Source: Phialocephala subalpina
Lineage: Eukaryota > Ascomycota > Leotiomycetes > Helotiales > Mollisiaceae
DNA length: 64,000 bases
NCBI GenBank assembly: GCA_900073065.1
Contig: FJOG01000001.1
Coordinates: 2,389,790-2,453,789, forward strand
Direction of reading: 5' to 3'
The notes beneath the pieces were generated by a model. The model saw only the letters and a list, made by a program, of their open reading frames with translations, was not told where the DNA came from and searched no databases. Made by a program: the position numbers and the translations under genes. This document shows, in pieces, positions 36,101 through 48,526 of the stretch (positions are counted from its first letter, which is position 1; each line of letters opens with the position of its first letter).

Positions 36101-37579
36101 GACTTCGCGGGCAAATTGCTGAAGCTGGTCCACCATGGAGTTGATGGTTTCCTTAAGTTGCATAATTTCACCCTTGCACTCTGCTTTTACTTTCTGGGTG
36201 AGGTCTCCCTTTGCGACAGCGGTAGTCACCATTGCAATATCTCGGACCTGTGTAGTGAGGTTGTTGGCCATCGCATTGACATTGACAGTCAAAGTATTCC
36301 ACATGCCCTTAACTCCTTCAATTTCTGCTTGTCCGCCAAGGATACCCTCAGTACCGACATCTCTCGCTACACGGGTGACCTCAGCAGCGAAAGTTCGAAG
36401 CTGATCCACCATGGTATTGATGGTCTGCTGAAGTTGTAGAATTTCTCCTTGAGCAGGTCTCTCGATCTTTTGGGTAAGGTCTCCATGGGCGACAGCTGTC
36501 GTAACGGAGGCAATTTCTCGGACTTGATCTGTAAGATTTTGTGCCATGACATTGACTTTAAATAAGTTAGCGATTGGCGACTGAACATCCCATTCACCGC
36601 CGATTGGGGCAAGATATGCTAGAAGCGCAAGTTTTTCAAAGGGGTAATATATAGCGGAAATAGCATACCATTGTCTGTCAACTCCTTCCAGGTACCATCA
36701 ACGCCAGATATCTGAGCTTGACCACCAAGAATACCTTCAGTTCCGACTTCTCTAGCGACTCTAGAGACTTCGCTGGAGAATATCTGTAATTGGTCCATCA
36801 TAGTGTTGATAACCTATTTTTGTGTTAGTAGAGAAGTTTCAAGAGGGTAAAGCGATGCTTACTCTCTTAAAAGTAGTAATTTCAGGGTCCATCTCTACAG
36901 AGTGGATCTGAACCTTCTTGCTCAAGTCTCCACGAGCCACTGCAGTGATAATCTCTCCAATTTCTCGCAGTGCCTTCTGGAAAGCCTCATTGGCTTGTTG
37001 ATGTTTCTTAAGCTCACGCTCGAGAGTTGCAACACGCTTCGCCTCAAACTGGTTTATGAGATGCTGTTGATGTTGTGCCTGTTCCTCCATTTTGGCTTCG
37101 ATAGCAGATTGCTTCAGCTTCCCATTCTTGATCTGCTCCGCCTGGTCAACTATCTCCTGTTGTAACGTTTCGATGAGTTCATCGTTGCTGAGTTTTGGGA
37201 TTTTTTGTTGACGTTCGCCAGTTGAAGAATCTCGGGGAGGAAGTGAGGACGAGTATCCATGGTTCCTGATGGCTCCATTCTTCGATGAGGATCGGCTTTG
37301 ATTGCCAGTGAGGACATCCGCGAATGCTGAAGGGGCACCAGTCTCATTAGGAGTGTCAGGAAGGTTGTGATTGCTGATTGTGCTTGCTTTTGCTTCCAGA
37401 TTTTGTACTCTTGCAACCAATGCTGCGATTTCGTTCTCGAGCGCGAGTTTGGCTGGCGTATCCGCGCCTGGAAGTTTGATGCCCTGGCTACCTTGAGCAG
37501 CTGGGTGAGGGATATTGGCAGTCACTCCAAGACACTGCAGGACTGCAGTCGCAGCCGCTAGTGTTGAGTCTTGGGCCAT
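33185..37579 (-). CDS. os-1: Group III hybrid histidine kinase Os-1/Nik1
   Basis: Predicted 1,315-residue cytosolic hybrid kinase controlling the Hog1-type osmotic stress MAPK pathway; it is the target through which phenylpyrrole and dicarboximide fungicides act. Exons, minus strand: 37579-36863, 36813-36669, 36555-35455, 35386-35118, 34949-33261 and probably 33211-33185. The N-terminus has a coiled coil. Six tandem HAMP units of 92 residues follow from about residue 209 ([24 protein letters not shown] and so on). The H-box [13 protein letters not shown] gives phospho-acceptor His738. The N, G1 and G2 boxes of the ATPase are present ([27 protein letters not shown]). The receiver domain [12 protein letters not shown] has phospho-acceptor Asp1156 in VILMDVQMP. 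If the last 49-nt intron (donor GTGCGT) is not removed, the protein ends at 33234 with the same length but a different C-terminus. Confidence 0.95.
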
Positions 37580-39833
37580 TGTGATTATGTGTGCAGCTAG
37601 GCTGCTGGGTATCTAGGTCGAAGGAGCGCCTAATAAGAAGGCATGAAGTTCGTGTATGTGATCTCGTGGGAGTGGTTAAGAGGATGGCGAATTAACGACT
37701 ATATTCGTAATGTCAGAGGGTTTTATGCGTCCGCGGTCGCCAGTGCAGATCTGTGATCGCGGGACAAGAACGAGAGACAAGATGAGTATGTAAAGCAAAA
37801 CGAACCTCGACGAGCCTCCAAAGGAACCTTTGGCCGTCTAACCTCGGGGGTTCTGTGGGAGAAGGATATCGAGACGAGGATCGTGAAGCTTTCTCGCGAG
37901 GTTCTCCACAGTGCCGACTTCCCGGCAGAAGGAAGGCACGTTGCACAGGGGAAGGCGCCTTCTGCAATGCTGTCTTAGGCAAGAAAAGGGAGTAGGGAGT
38001 GTACGCCAACAGCCTCTGGTTGTCTCTAAGCTGATGGCCTGAAAATATGGGGTTGCTGATGAGTTGAAGGACGAGTCGCGGAGGCTGCGTGAACAACTCC
38101 TCTCTTCGATTGACCGGGCTTAGGATACGATAGCAGCTTTACGATAAATGGTTTAACTCAGAATTTAGGAGCAAAAAAGCCGTCGAATAAGTGGAGAGTG
38201 CTTTACTGGCGGTCGACGGGCGCTCAGGGACTCCCAACATGGCTAGTGCAGCTGCAGACAAGGGGGAGTTCAAGTCTGTGTCCTACCTTCGCAGGGCTTC
38301 GGAGTAACGCCCATCTCAACCTCGAAATTTGATAGGGATCACAAAGAAGGGATCGTGCTGCTGTCCAATGGCGCAGCCTGTTATGCTGCAAGGCGGGAAG
38401 CAGTCAGGTGTTAGGAAATAAGAAACGATGACGACGGGGCGTTTCCTACACCAGGGGTGAGACGCCCACGAAGATAACGCCTATCTTATTCGGTCAACCA
38501 AAGCTCATGATCCGTGGGCAGCGCTGACTGGTTCAAACCACCCTCCCAGAAGCAAGTGGACGATTCTTGAGCGAGTTCACATCGAGATGATGCCCCTCTT
38601 AGTTAATTAGTTGAAATTTTTATTTTTTCTGAAATTGATCTTGAGAATTACATGTAGATAGGCAAGGATGGCTGTCACCGCTGCTTCATCTTCCCCAGAT
38701 ATGCCGGTCTCAATCTCCCTGAAGCAGACCAACTCCCACAAAGTGTACAAAGATCATCAACAGGGTCAAACCTGAAACACATCAGATAGGCGAATCAGCA
38801 GATCCCGTTCAGAGAACGAAGTGCGGTCTTCTTCAAAATTGGATGCTGATCATACCCCTTGTACCGTCTGTTTGTTCGGGCGCATCACGGCAGCGGCAGC
38901 GATATAAGAGATCAGCAGCCCCCTTTTTTCAAGCCTGGCATAGCCCCCTTTCTACTCCAGATTCTTTGAACCCGTATGATGTCAAAATTTGAGATAACTG
39001 TACAGTACCTGTCACCGTTTCAGATCTCATCTTGTGCGCCTCTTTGCGATGTCGTTTGTTGCAAGCAGGAACCACCTGTCAAACGCTCATGTACCCAGGG
39101 TCCAACGACTGGCTAAGAGTCAGTGGTCGTAAGCCACCGCCTATTTCTGTGGGACTTCTACAGAAAAGTCGGAAAATCCTATGAAAGTCTGGTAACTGGT
39201 TTGCCGTTGATACATAAAAAGTGGAAACTAAACTTCACAAATCTTTGGGATTCGTCAAACTGCTGGACTCGGAAGCCGGGTGCCAAGCAATGTGGATGTG
39301 GATGCTTGAGATGGAGATGCAACGCGCCGTTTATGAGGAAGGAAACGAGCTGACTAGAAGAGCAGTTTTCAGCGAGCCTTGCCCGAGTCGTTCTTTACTG
39401 CACTGCCGAATGGCAAGATGTATGGGTTGAGCTGAATTCTGTCACAAAGGGAGTGGGTACAACAATATCAGCTCTATGTGAGCCGACCTTGAATTGATCA
39501 ATGCCGAGGCGATCTTGCTCAATGACTCGAGGCTGTGTCGAGACACTTTTCAAGCGATTCAGTAGAGAGCAATTTTTCATCATTGAATGTAGGAATGGAC
39601 ATCGTATATAGTCGCTGAATGAAGTATATAGTCACGATGCATTCATGTCTCCCTGGGCGAATATATTCATATTCGAGAATATATAGTAATCCATCCCACT
39701 ACTCTAACAGAACATTCATTAGTCATGAGCAATATGGTATCTCTTCCAACGCCGCCAATCAACGCATCAAAACTCACTGTATGCTGCATACGCCTCTGGA
39801 ACACCTTCGCAATGCATATCAAAACGCACGGAA
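37580..39833. other. Promoter region of os-1 and 3' flank of the Ync13-like gene
   Basis: Both flanking genes are on the minus strand. The part nearest 37,580 is therefore os-1 promoter and leader, and the part near 39,800 is the 3' flank of the upstream gene. A palindromic AT-rich run occurs near 38,600-38,640. Open frames are short. I see no further gene. Confidence 0.45.
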
Positions 39834-42800
39834 TCAACGTCTTGGGAGGTTATTCCGACCAAATTGTGGGCCACCCGCAGCGAGACTTTGCCTCACGATC
39901 ATCTCAGCTGCGGCGGCAGCAGCAAGTCTCTCTTTCTGCCGACTCCTGTCTCTCAAATAATTCGCAGCCTCTGGTCGCATCCTCAGGATTCTCAGAATCA
40001 TGTCGTCACTTGGGTCCGCTTGTGCTTCCTTCCTCTTCTCCTCCTTTGCTTTCTTCATTGTCCCAAGGTTTCGGCTCATCATGATACTTTTCGTTCTTCG
40101 CATCGATGTGGCACCCATCAATCCACCAAAGGAGGCTCCCAGACTAGGTGGTGCAGAAAGGCGATTACGCTGTTGATTCGCCCGCTGTGCCGATGCGCTG
40201 GCCATGCGCTCTGAGGTGCGAATGAGGTTGTCGGTCGTATCGAAATAGAAAAAGTTTAGAGAAGCTAATTCGTGATACTTGGGTGACTTCAAGACATCGG
40301 CAGGCACACCCATGGCTTCCCCAGTTTCATCGTCTCGGGCATGGAAGAAGTCGAAGAGAAGCTCCAGCCACTTGAATACGATGTCCATCTCCTGCTGAGT
40401 AAGTGGACGTTGGCTGGAAGGTTTGTCCGATAGGGGTGGAACTAAAAGGCCTTCCAAAGCTAGGAGAACTTCTTTCCACAGTCTCGTCATGACCATAACC
40501 ATGGAAGCATCCGTCAAGGTTTGCTTCATAATGGCAAAGTTTTCGTCGAAGTAAGTGAAGAGTGGCTTCAGAGCATGCTCGATGTCGGCTTGAGTGAGTG
40601 CCGGTGCGATCGATTGCCTACTCTTCCAAAGACTTGTCACTGTGGAAGTCAAGCCTCCTCTGGAAAGCAGATGCTTCAGTGCCTCGTGCGATAGAGAAGC
40701 ATTGATATATTGGGATAGCTACCAACAAGATTAGCACCAATTCTCATTCCATGATGATCATGAAGTATACCTTGTCAGTGATCTTTCGGATCATATCTCT
40801 TTCCGTTCTCTTCAATAGACGGAAAGCTTTTCCGAAGTAGAACTGAATATCATCTCTCTCCCCCTCCATGCTCACGCGTAGAAGCAGCCTTCCTTGAGTG
40901 TCGAGGTTCAACCAGTACTCCCGTGGCATGTAGTCGCTGAAATGAGCCGGGTCTAGTTTCAGTGATGTTCTGCCGACGTAATCATGATCTCCGAAGGTAT
41001 CCCAATCCCAAATAGTTGCAATGATGTTCAACGCCCCTTGAACCGTAATATCGACCGACTCGTCCCACCGTGGATTGAGATTTCTCATCACAACTCTCGT
41101 CTTGGCCAGACGTTTTTGATACTCATCACCCAGGACAACGTATGGATCACTGGTGCCATTCGGATCGCAGGCCTTGAGCTCCTCGGCTTCCACAATTTTA
41201 ATTGTGAAAACATACTTCGAAGGCCGTTTCTGTTTGTCTTTGGGAGGTGCATTCTTTGCTAAAACATCGGCGCATGCGTCGACATTCATGGTTTTCTCGA
41301 GCACATCCAGCTGTTGCACCGCATACTCGATGTTGTTAAGTTTGACAAAAGACTATACCAGATCATTAGCGCTTTCATAAAAGCAGAGCGAAGACGCATA
41401 CCTCTGGATAAAATTGGAAAGGCTCAATCTTCTCCTTGTTGTTCCAAGCATCCTTGGCAAGTTGCATCCACTTCTCTTGTTTAGTCTGTGAGGCTGCCGC
41501 CTCTTGTGCGGGAGATAGTCTGTCCATCTCTTTGCCGAACCTCTGCTCCATGATCTCACAATAACGTGCTACACCGGTGCCAAAAGACTTCGACAACGCA
41601 GTCATGAACTTTGCGTATTGGACATCGTCATCCCATTCCAGCTGAAAGATCTGATCTGCAGTCTGGTTGAACAATCGGAATACGTCGATGATGGACACAC
41701 TATGACGCTCATCATCTGTAGCTGGCTGTTCTGGATGCTCTGATCTGACTTGAAACTGGTCCTGCTTGATGGCTTGGTCAACAAGCTCTACCATCTTCGA
41801 GTCAGATACACGAATCCAGCGCCATACAAAATCAGCAAGAAGACCCTCGATATGGAACGCGAAAGGCCGGTCCGGAAGAGCAGCATGATGGATACGACGA
41901 ATCTCAACCAATTCTCTGTAGAGGTCAAAGCCATCCTGCAGATCAACTTCGGAGTTCTTTGTCTGGGCTACATGAAGGATTCGCTGAATAAGATCACCGG
42001 CATCATTCTCAAAGCTAGGAAACATCGTCTCGACCAGAATAGTAAGTGGGTTGACTCCCATGATATCGGGGTTCTTCCGATACCTCTTTTGGATTCTTTC
42101 GCAGAGCTTCACAACCGACTTTCCAAGCTGAACAACGTGATAGAATTGCCACTCTTCCTGATTCTGGGGCACTTCAGCCTCGAGATACCCTCGATAGACT
42201 GCAGCAGCCTTGGCTTGAAGGCCTTCAGCAAGCTGGGCTTGGTAGGTCTCAAGCTCACCGGGACTGACAGAAAACGAAGGGTCGCTCTGAATATGGGTCT
42301 CTAACACCATTAGAACCGGGCCAGGAGAAGGCGGCTTTTGGTCATAACAGTGTTGAAGCAGATCATACAGATCGCGGAGAAGTCCCTCGTGGAGGTTGGA
42401 AAGGACTTGGCGATAAAGGGCGAAGTCTTGGATAGTCCAATGGCTTTGGTCAATTGACGAGAGACTGGTCGTGTGGGAATGTGCACTTGATCGTTTGGTC
42501 TCCGGGGGTGGGTTTTTGACGAACTCAAATGCAGCATCGAGTTCCTCGAGGCCCATATCTTGGTCCAAGAACCGTTGAGCGGCTACATCCAAGAACAGCA
42601 CCAATCTGGAAAACCGAGGGATTCTCCAGCGGACGCAAATCTCAGTGAGCAGTTCAATAGAATCCTTCAACACAGGGGGGGAGCCACCTGATCCCTCCGT
42701 AGACTGAGGAGCATGCAATTGATCAAAGATCATGGCATGGGTCAGGATTGACCGGTAGTAAGCCCGAGGTTCTGATGGAATAAATGTATACGTGGACTCC

Positions 42801-44026
42801 TCCAAAAACACTCGACTCGGCTGATCATCCTCCAAAGATAGCGCACTCATATCCACAGGCTGATCGAATGCATAGGAAGTCTGTTGGTCAATTGGACTGG
42901 AAATTGTTCTTGCGAGGTCTGAATACGCCTGATCCTCGCTGGGTGAAGACGAGCCAACTGGAGGAAGTGGTTTGTTTGACCCGGATACGGATTTCACTAG
43001 CTCTGGCCTGGCTTGCAGGATTTCAGACATCATCTGTGACAAATCTGGACCTTCTGCCTTCTTCCATGCTTGGTACGCTTCTTCGATGTCGAAATCCTCG
43101 CTTCGGAGTGTTCGTTTTGTACCTGCATTGAGGCAATGTTGGTAGGCTTTTAAATCAGCAAGTGCAGCTTCCTCAGTCCAAGCCTTTTTATTCTTTTCAA
43201 TATCGCTCTGGACTTGTGAGTTTGTGAGGCCGAAAACCCTAGCCACTGTTTGGACCATTTTCATGTCCTTCACATCTTGACTCAACGGAACCACGACCTC
43301 GATAGTGCTTCCTCCAGGTCCGTCTGAGGAGTCAATATACAAGTCTTGGTCAAATGTCAGGAGTTTGCTCTCCAAAGTCGCTAGGCGGCTCATAAGCTCC
43401 GGCCGATCCTTGTCATTTCCATGGTCTTTCAGGGTTTGACTGATCAGTCGGACAAAAAGAGCAACATGACGATCAACAAGCTGCTTCCAGGAATCGTCGT
43501 CTGGGCCCGCGCCCTTCTGCAACGAAGCGGTTGCTTTCGAATAGAATATCAAGACCAAATCCTCGACTCGCCGTTCTTTGTCCATTCGTTTTCGAAACCC
43601 TGGGTCCGTGAAAGCTGTGAAAGCTTCAGCAAACGTCCTCTTCACTGCCTTGTCATTGTATCCGGGCAACTTTTCCGATCCTATTATGACATTCTGCATC
43701 CTTTTCTCGAGTGGCGACATGAAGCCGTGAGGAAACTTGGCACTCTTTGTATCCTTGATCAGGGAGAATTCCTGCACCAGATCTCCAATCATAACTGTCT
43801 TTCTGGCCTTGGGCTGCTTCGGTGCCGGAACCCATTGTTTTCGTTTTGCCTTGGGCGACAATAAATGGTGAAGGTATGCGACTCTGAGAGCATATGTATA
43901 TGCATCGGTATAACTAATCGACTTCGCTCGTGCTCGAGAGGGGTTTCGTGACAGTCGATCGTTATTCTGGAGGCTCCGACTGTTGAAGCGCCTGTTCGGC
44001 CGAGATTTAGCTGAGGCGGACGACAT
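39834..44026 (-). CDS. Ync13/Munc13-like protein with C2 domain
   Basis: Predicted 1,363-residue protein of the fungal MUN-domain family (fission yeast Ync13; animal Munc13/BAP3 relatives), which act in exocytosis and in coupling secretion and endocytosis during cell-wall growth and cytokinesis. Exons, minus strand: 44026-41402, 41352-40771 and 40718-39834; the introns are 49 and 52 nt, both phase 0. The N-terminus is basic (SRPNRRFNSRSL). The long first exon is helical MUN/DUF810-type sequence. The C2 domain, about residues 920-1040, begins YVFTIKIVEAEELKACDPNG and contains TSDPYVVLGDE, WDESVDI and WDWDTFGDHDYVG; the acidic loop residues fit Ca2+/lipid binding. After it the helical part resumes and ends with a basic, Ala/Arg-rich tail. 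C2 placement between two helical halves is the family arrangement. Confidence 0.88.
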
Positions 44027-45347
44027 CGTGAGTCGAGTTTGGCAGGCTCCGTACGTTTGCGGAAGAGGAGCTCGTGTTGACTATAAATACTGGCGGATGG
44101 CGGGGTCTTTCCTCCTCGCAGTCAGGAGGCGGTAGGGAGCTTAACGAAGTACGATGTGTTCACTCGTATGTTGCTGCTCGTCTGCAAAATCTGCACGAGC
44201 AGCTGAATTTGAAGTTGCCCTCCTTTATGAGTATTGTATCACAGGGAAGGTCGTTGGTCCGCGATCGTCATTTTAAGACCCAGAGGTCTTAATAAATCTT
44301 GGATGATGAAGAGTGATCCAGCGAGGCGTAGCCGTAGCCTCTCTGCAGGGGTTCAGCGGGGCTAGTCGTCAGTGCTCGTCAAACTGGGCGTGGGACTTCT
44401 CTTCCGGAGCTCTGAATCCTTATGCTCCTGAAACTCAATGTCACAATCCATGAGAATCAAACAAATCGATGGGCCTCGCAGTGGAATGTTTCAAATAAGC
44501 GCTGTTCGAAGCCGCTCAGACTTCTTTGTTCAGGACGGCCATCGACAAATTACCGCCAGCGTCCCAGAAGAGGAACATTACTTTCCTTTTATTTGACCTC
44601 GATATCAAATACTGCAGTACCTTTATAACCTTGGCCCACAAGGATCCCTATCATAAAGTTGACCTCTCCATATAGAAAGGCAAGCATCCCTTACCAGCTG
44701 CACTTCCGCTTCCAAGGCCCAAAGTCCATGCAAACAAGTGCACCCTCGCAGGGACCCGGCGTTCGAAGATCGTGTTCCGAATGTTTGATCTGATCTGAAA
44801 CTTTCACCTATTCAGCAGAAGAAGAGATATTGCCTTTTGTGAATATTTTGTTCTTGAATACTAAAAGTAATGAGGGCAAGGTTTTCTACCTGCTTGTTCT
44901 AATGAAGTGATTGAGCTGCCCAAAAAAGCCCACTTTGACGCAATACTTCGATGACGGTGAATGAGCTTTTAAACTAACACAATACCTAACAATCAGCTTG
45001 AAAGACCAGATTTGAGAGTAGACAGGTTTCCCAAAGTGTGTCAAAATTGGTGGAACATTCGAAGTTGATCCTTGTCACGTGTTGCGCTCGGGCCCACGCT
45101 AAGGTTGAGACGACCCCTGCTCCGTTGCTAGCAGACAGACATGAGGTCCTCATGAGTTCTACGGTCATCTCCAGATCTCCTGCAAAGCTCGTCCACCTCA
45201 GGAACCATCCAAGCCCATCCCGAAAGCCCCAAATCCGAAGGGACATTCTTTGGTAGTCTGCCTACCAAGCATGTGCCAGATCCGGATTGCGGAGGAGAGC
45301 ACAAGCTTCGAAACGCAACTCATAGCAACTAGTCCTTCTCTAAGATC
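44027..45347. promoter_or_regulatory. Divergent promoter region, Ync13-like and F-box-like genes
   Basis: A 1.3-kb head-to-head gap between two divergent genes. It contains only short ORFs; the largest (44986-45246, -) shows no recognisable features. Regulatory content is inferred from position. Confidence 0.45.
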
Positions 45348-48300
45348 ATGACGACCAGCCTTCCCAGTCCCGACCTTGCCTTCAGCGATACAGCTTCACA
45401 ACCTGATGAGCACCAGGTCTCGATACCCAAGACTTCTGCAGCCTCTCAGTCAACTAGCGGCATGAAATCGACCGATCTTTCTGATGATTCTAACGGATAC
45501 CAGATGGGTGTAGGTACTCCAGCTTCTGTGGCTTCTGAGCCCACGAAGAAGACTGGCATCGATCCAAGAACCAAAATGTCCCATCTTTTGAAGGACAAGG
45601 AGCAAGAATGGGCTGCTGTAGTGGAAAAGAAGGGGCCCCTGAGATTACTGGACCTTCCTATGGACGTACTCAAGGAGATTGTGAAAGAAGTAATATCCCG
45701 AAGCCCAGGGAGATTCTTAGCCATTGCTAACCATTTTTTGCTCCACAGGTCACTCATACAAATGATTTGACCGCACTAGCCCTCACTCATTCAGCCCTGC
45801 ACAACCTCGCGATCCCTCATATCTACTCGCGCTTCGATATCGTGTGGCCCGACGCACATGCGACGACAGACCCGAGGACAGGCGTGGATGCGCTGACATA
45901 TGGATTGGCGACATTGTGCATGGGAGATGTGTTCACAGATCACAGCCAAGGACAATATTTCACCTGCATGAATTGTGGCACACAAAATATTGCAGAATGC
46001 AATCATGGTCTCAAGTTCGGTTCTGGCGCTGGACAACGACGCCTCGGAAACCAATATCCACAGTTCACGCGAAAATTCTCTCTTGGCAATGGTCCTGCAG
46101 ATTGGGTGCAAGAATACCTCATCACCAAAGAAAGTGGAAAGATGCTAGGAACACTCGTCGCCCTGGCTGTAGCTAGGATGGTGAACCTCGAAACCTTCGT
46201 GTGGGATATGCCTACCGGGGTGCTCCGCGACGTCTGGCTTGCTCTGTCATCTTTACAAAATAGACATGCAAATCAGGATTGTCGGTTGGAACGAGTTTGG
46301 GTTCGATGGCATGACAACTCGGAGGCAGCCAACCTTCCCGCAGGACAGGCTTCAAACTCGGGAGCCAGCACAACACCACAAATGCTAGCTGGCAGTACTA
46401 TGACCTCAGTTGGGTGGACAATTCCTGCTGGAGGACTACCAGCGGTCCTTACTCAGCCACTATCCTATGCTCAGAGCCGCGTCGAGTATCCCACACTTAG
46501 CGTCTTGCCTCCGTTGCGAAGCCTCTCTGTGCTCGACATTGATGAACTGGATTATTTGGATGAAATGAGCGTCTTGATTGCGAAATCAAAGGATCGCCTT
46601 CGTGAGCTAAGGGTGGGTATATCTGCCAAAGCCGTTAATCGCGATTTTGCCTTAGCTTGGGACGGACCCGACCTTCACCAGGTTGATCATAAAGCTCAAT
46701 GGCCAGGAGCAAGCACAATTAGTGAAAGAAGATTAGGAGGCGTCCTAGGGGTTCTCGTAGGCAGGATTTTTGACATCCGGAAGAAGCAAAAGCCTAGGGT
46801 TGAGAAGAAGGACAGGAATTCTTCTCTACCTGCGACAGCAATCGCCATACCAGGGCCTCAGCAGGAGCAGCCTCAGAACGCAATTTCGCTTGGAACTCAG
46901 AACAATGATGTCTTGCTCAATCACATACCAGAAGCCCTTGAGAACGCCTCACCAGAGGAGGACTGGGCAGGTAAAGACAGTGCAACACTGAGCGAGGCGG
47001 TCCTGTCATCCACTGGGTCACCCTTTCAGCTTGCTGTTGGACCTGCGCCTAATGATGCCAATGGCCTTGATCTCAATCCTCCTCATATGACTCCGTCTGG
47101 CGCCGAATTCGCACAGTCCGATGTGGATTCACTCACCGCATTGATCTCTGCACATGAGATTGGTACAGCGACTCACCATTTTGAAGAAACACAACCTGAG
47201 GTTATTGCAGAACCCCCCTTGAGGCGGTCCCAATCCCACAGCCAAAGACCTTCTCACTTTGCAGAGGCGCAATGCACCGATAGAGAACGTCTAGAGGGCA
47301 AATTGAGACTTCAGACATTAGAGCTCGAGAGAACTCCATTGTCCGTGGCTGTTCTGCAAAAGGCTTTCGACTGGTCGGTCCTCACCAATTTGACCATCCT
47401 TGATTGTGCCCAGCATGATAAACTTTGGATTATGCTTCGGCGACACTTCCAACCGACGCCACTTGGTGCTACCCACTCGGTGAAGCATGGGGCAAATATG
47501 CAGTACCATCTCAACCTCAGGAAGATTCATACTGATGCAGCCTCCCCAGCTTTGATTTCTTTCTTGAAAGAAACCTTGGCACCGAACACTCTTGAGACTC
47601 TCTTCTTGCAGGATCGAAAGCGGTCTAGTACTATTGCTGTAACTATTGTAAGTCAATTTCTGTCCACAAATCTCCTTTGCGTATACTGACTTTGTTGCTC
47701 ATAGGACGCTATCTACCGTGGTCCGCTCAAGAGGCACCGTTTAAGTCTCAAGAGATTGATGTTGGATAGCTCAGACAGAATCCCTCGAGGACCGACAAGT
47801 GCTTCGGATAACGCCCGTTGGAGATCATGGATGCCTAACAGAGATGTTCTTAACTTTATCACAAGTGGACGTATGAGCAGTCTTCGAGAATTGAGTATTG
47901 CCATTGACTACAAAGACTGGGTATGTTACTCTTAAATTTTCTTTTGCAGCCCTACTTCCGAATGTGCATTTACTGATTCTCGACAGCATCATTTCCTCCA
48001 GCGCCTTCCTCAAGTTCCCCACCTGCGCTCCTTGAATATTCCATATATTGCCGATCATGCCACACCTGCGTACGACCCACGAGATCTCGCCATGCAAGTT
48101 GTCGATGTCATTGTCCTTCGGCCAGAGGTGGAATTGTGCTATATGGGCATTTCCCATAAATGCTTTGAGATTCTGGAGAACCGACCGCATGACGACAGTC
48201 ATGGGGCGACGGAAACTCATTCGAGTGGGGCAAATGGAGGTGCAGGCGCTGTGACCGATGAAGAGGACGAAGACGAGGACGAGGATGGTAGTGACGACGA

Positions 48301-48526
48301 TGAAGACGAAGAGGAGGAAGAAGATGACAACGGGACGGCCATTGGCGCTCCGGCAGGTATCGACCCAGACGAGACGGAGTCCGAACTCTCAGACCACGAC
48401 GACTCTGACACCGATTCGTATGACGGATCCGAGGACGGTCGATCCAAGGTCAAACTTCGACTTCGGGAGATCCTCTTCTACGACGACAAGGTTGCCATAT
48501 TCAAGGCACGCCATGGAAGGCTTTGA
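45348..48526 (+). CDS. F-box-like protein with acidic C-terminal tract
   Basis: Predicted 998-residue protein. Exons 45348-45689, 45749-47647, 47705-47920 and 47987-48526, all joined in phase 0; introns are 59, 57 and 66 nt, with a GCTAACC branch in the first. An F-box-like motif LRLLDLPMDVLKEIVKEV spans the first splice junction (residues about 98-115), followed by LALTHSALHNLAIPHIYSRF, the usual fungal F-box continuation. A role as a substrate receptor in an SCF ubiquitin ligase is therefore likely but not shown. A Cys-containing segment CMNCGTQNIAEC follows. The body has scattered Leu-rich segments (PTLSVLPPLRSLSVLDIDEL, LRSLNIPYI) compatible with degenerate leucine-rich repeats. Near the C-terminus there is a long Asp/Glu run (about 48,257-48,340). 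The substrate is unknown. Confidence 0.8.

Noticed and set aside
35696..36439. Plus-strand 247-codon ORF opposite the kinase
   Set aside because: It is antisense to the HAMP repeats, which keep the opposite strand open.
38600..38640. AT-rich palindromic run as terminator or origin
   Set aside because: Short and unsupported; nothing ties it to termination or replication in a fungal genome.
48217..48453. Minus-strand poly-serine ORF
   Set aside because: It is the complement of the Asp/Glu run in the F-box-like gene.
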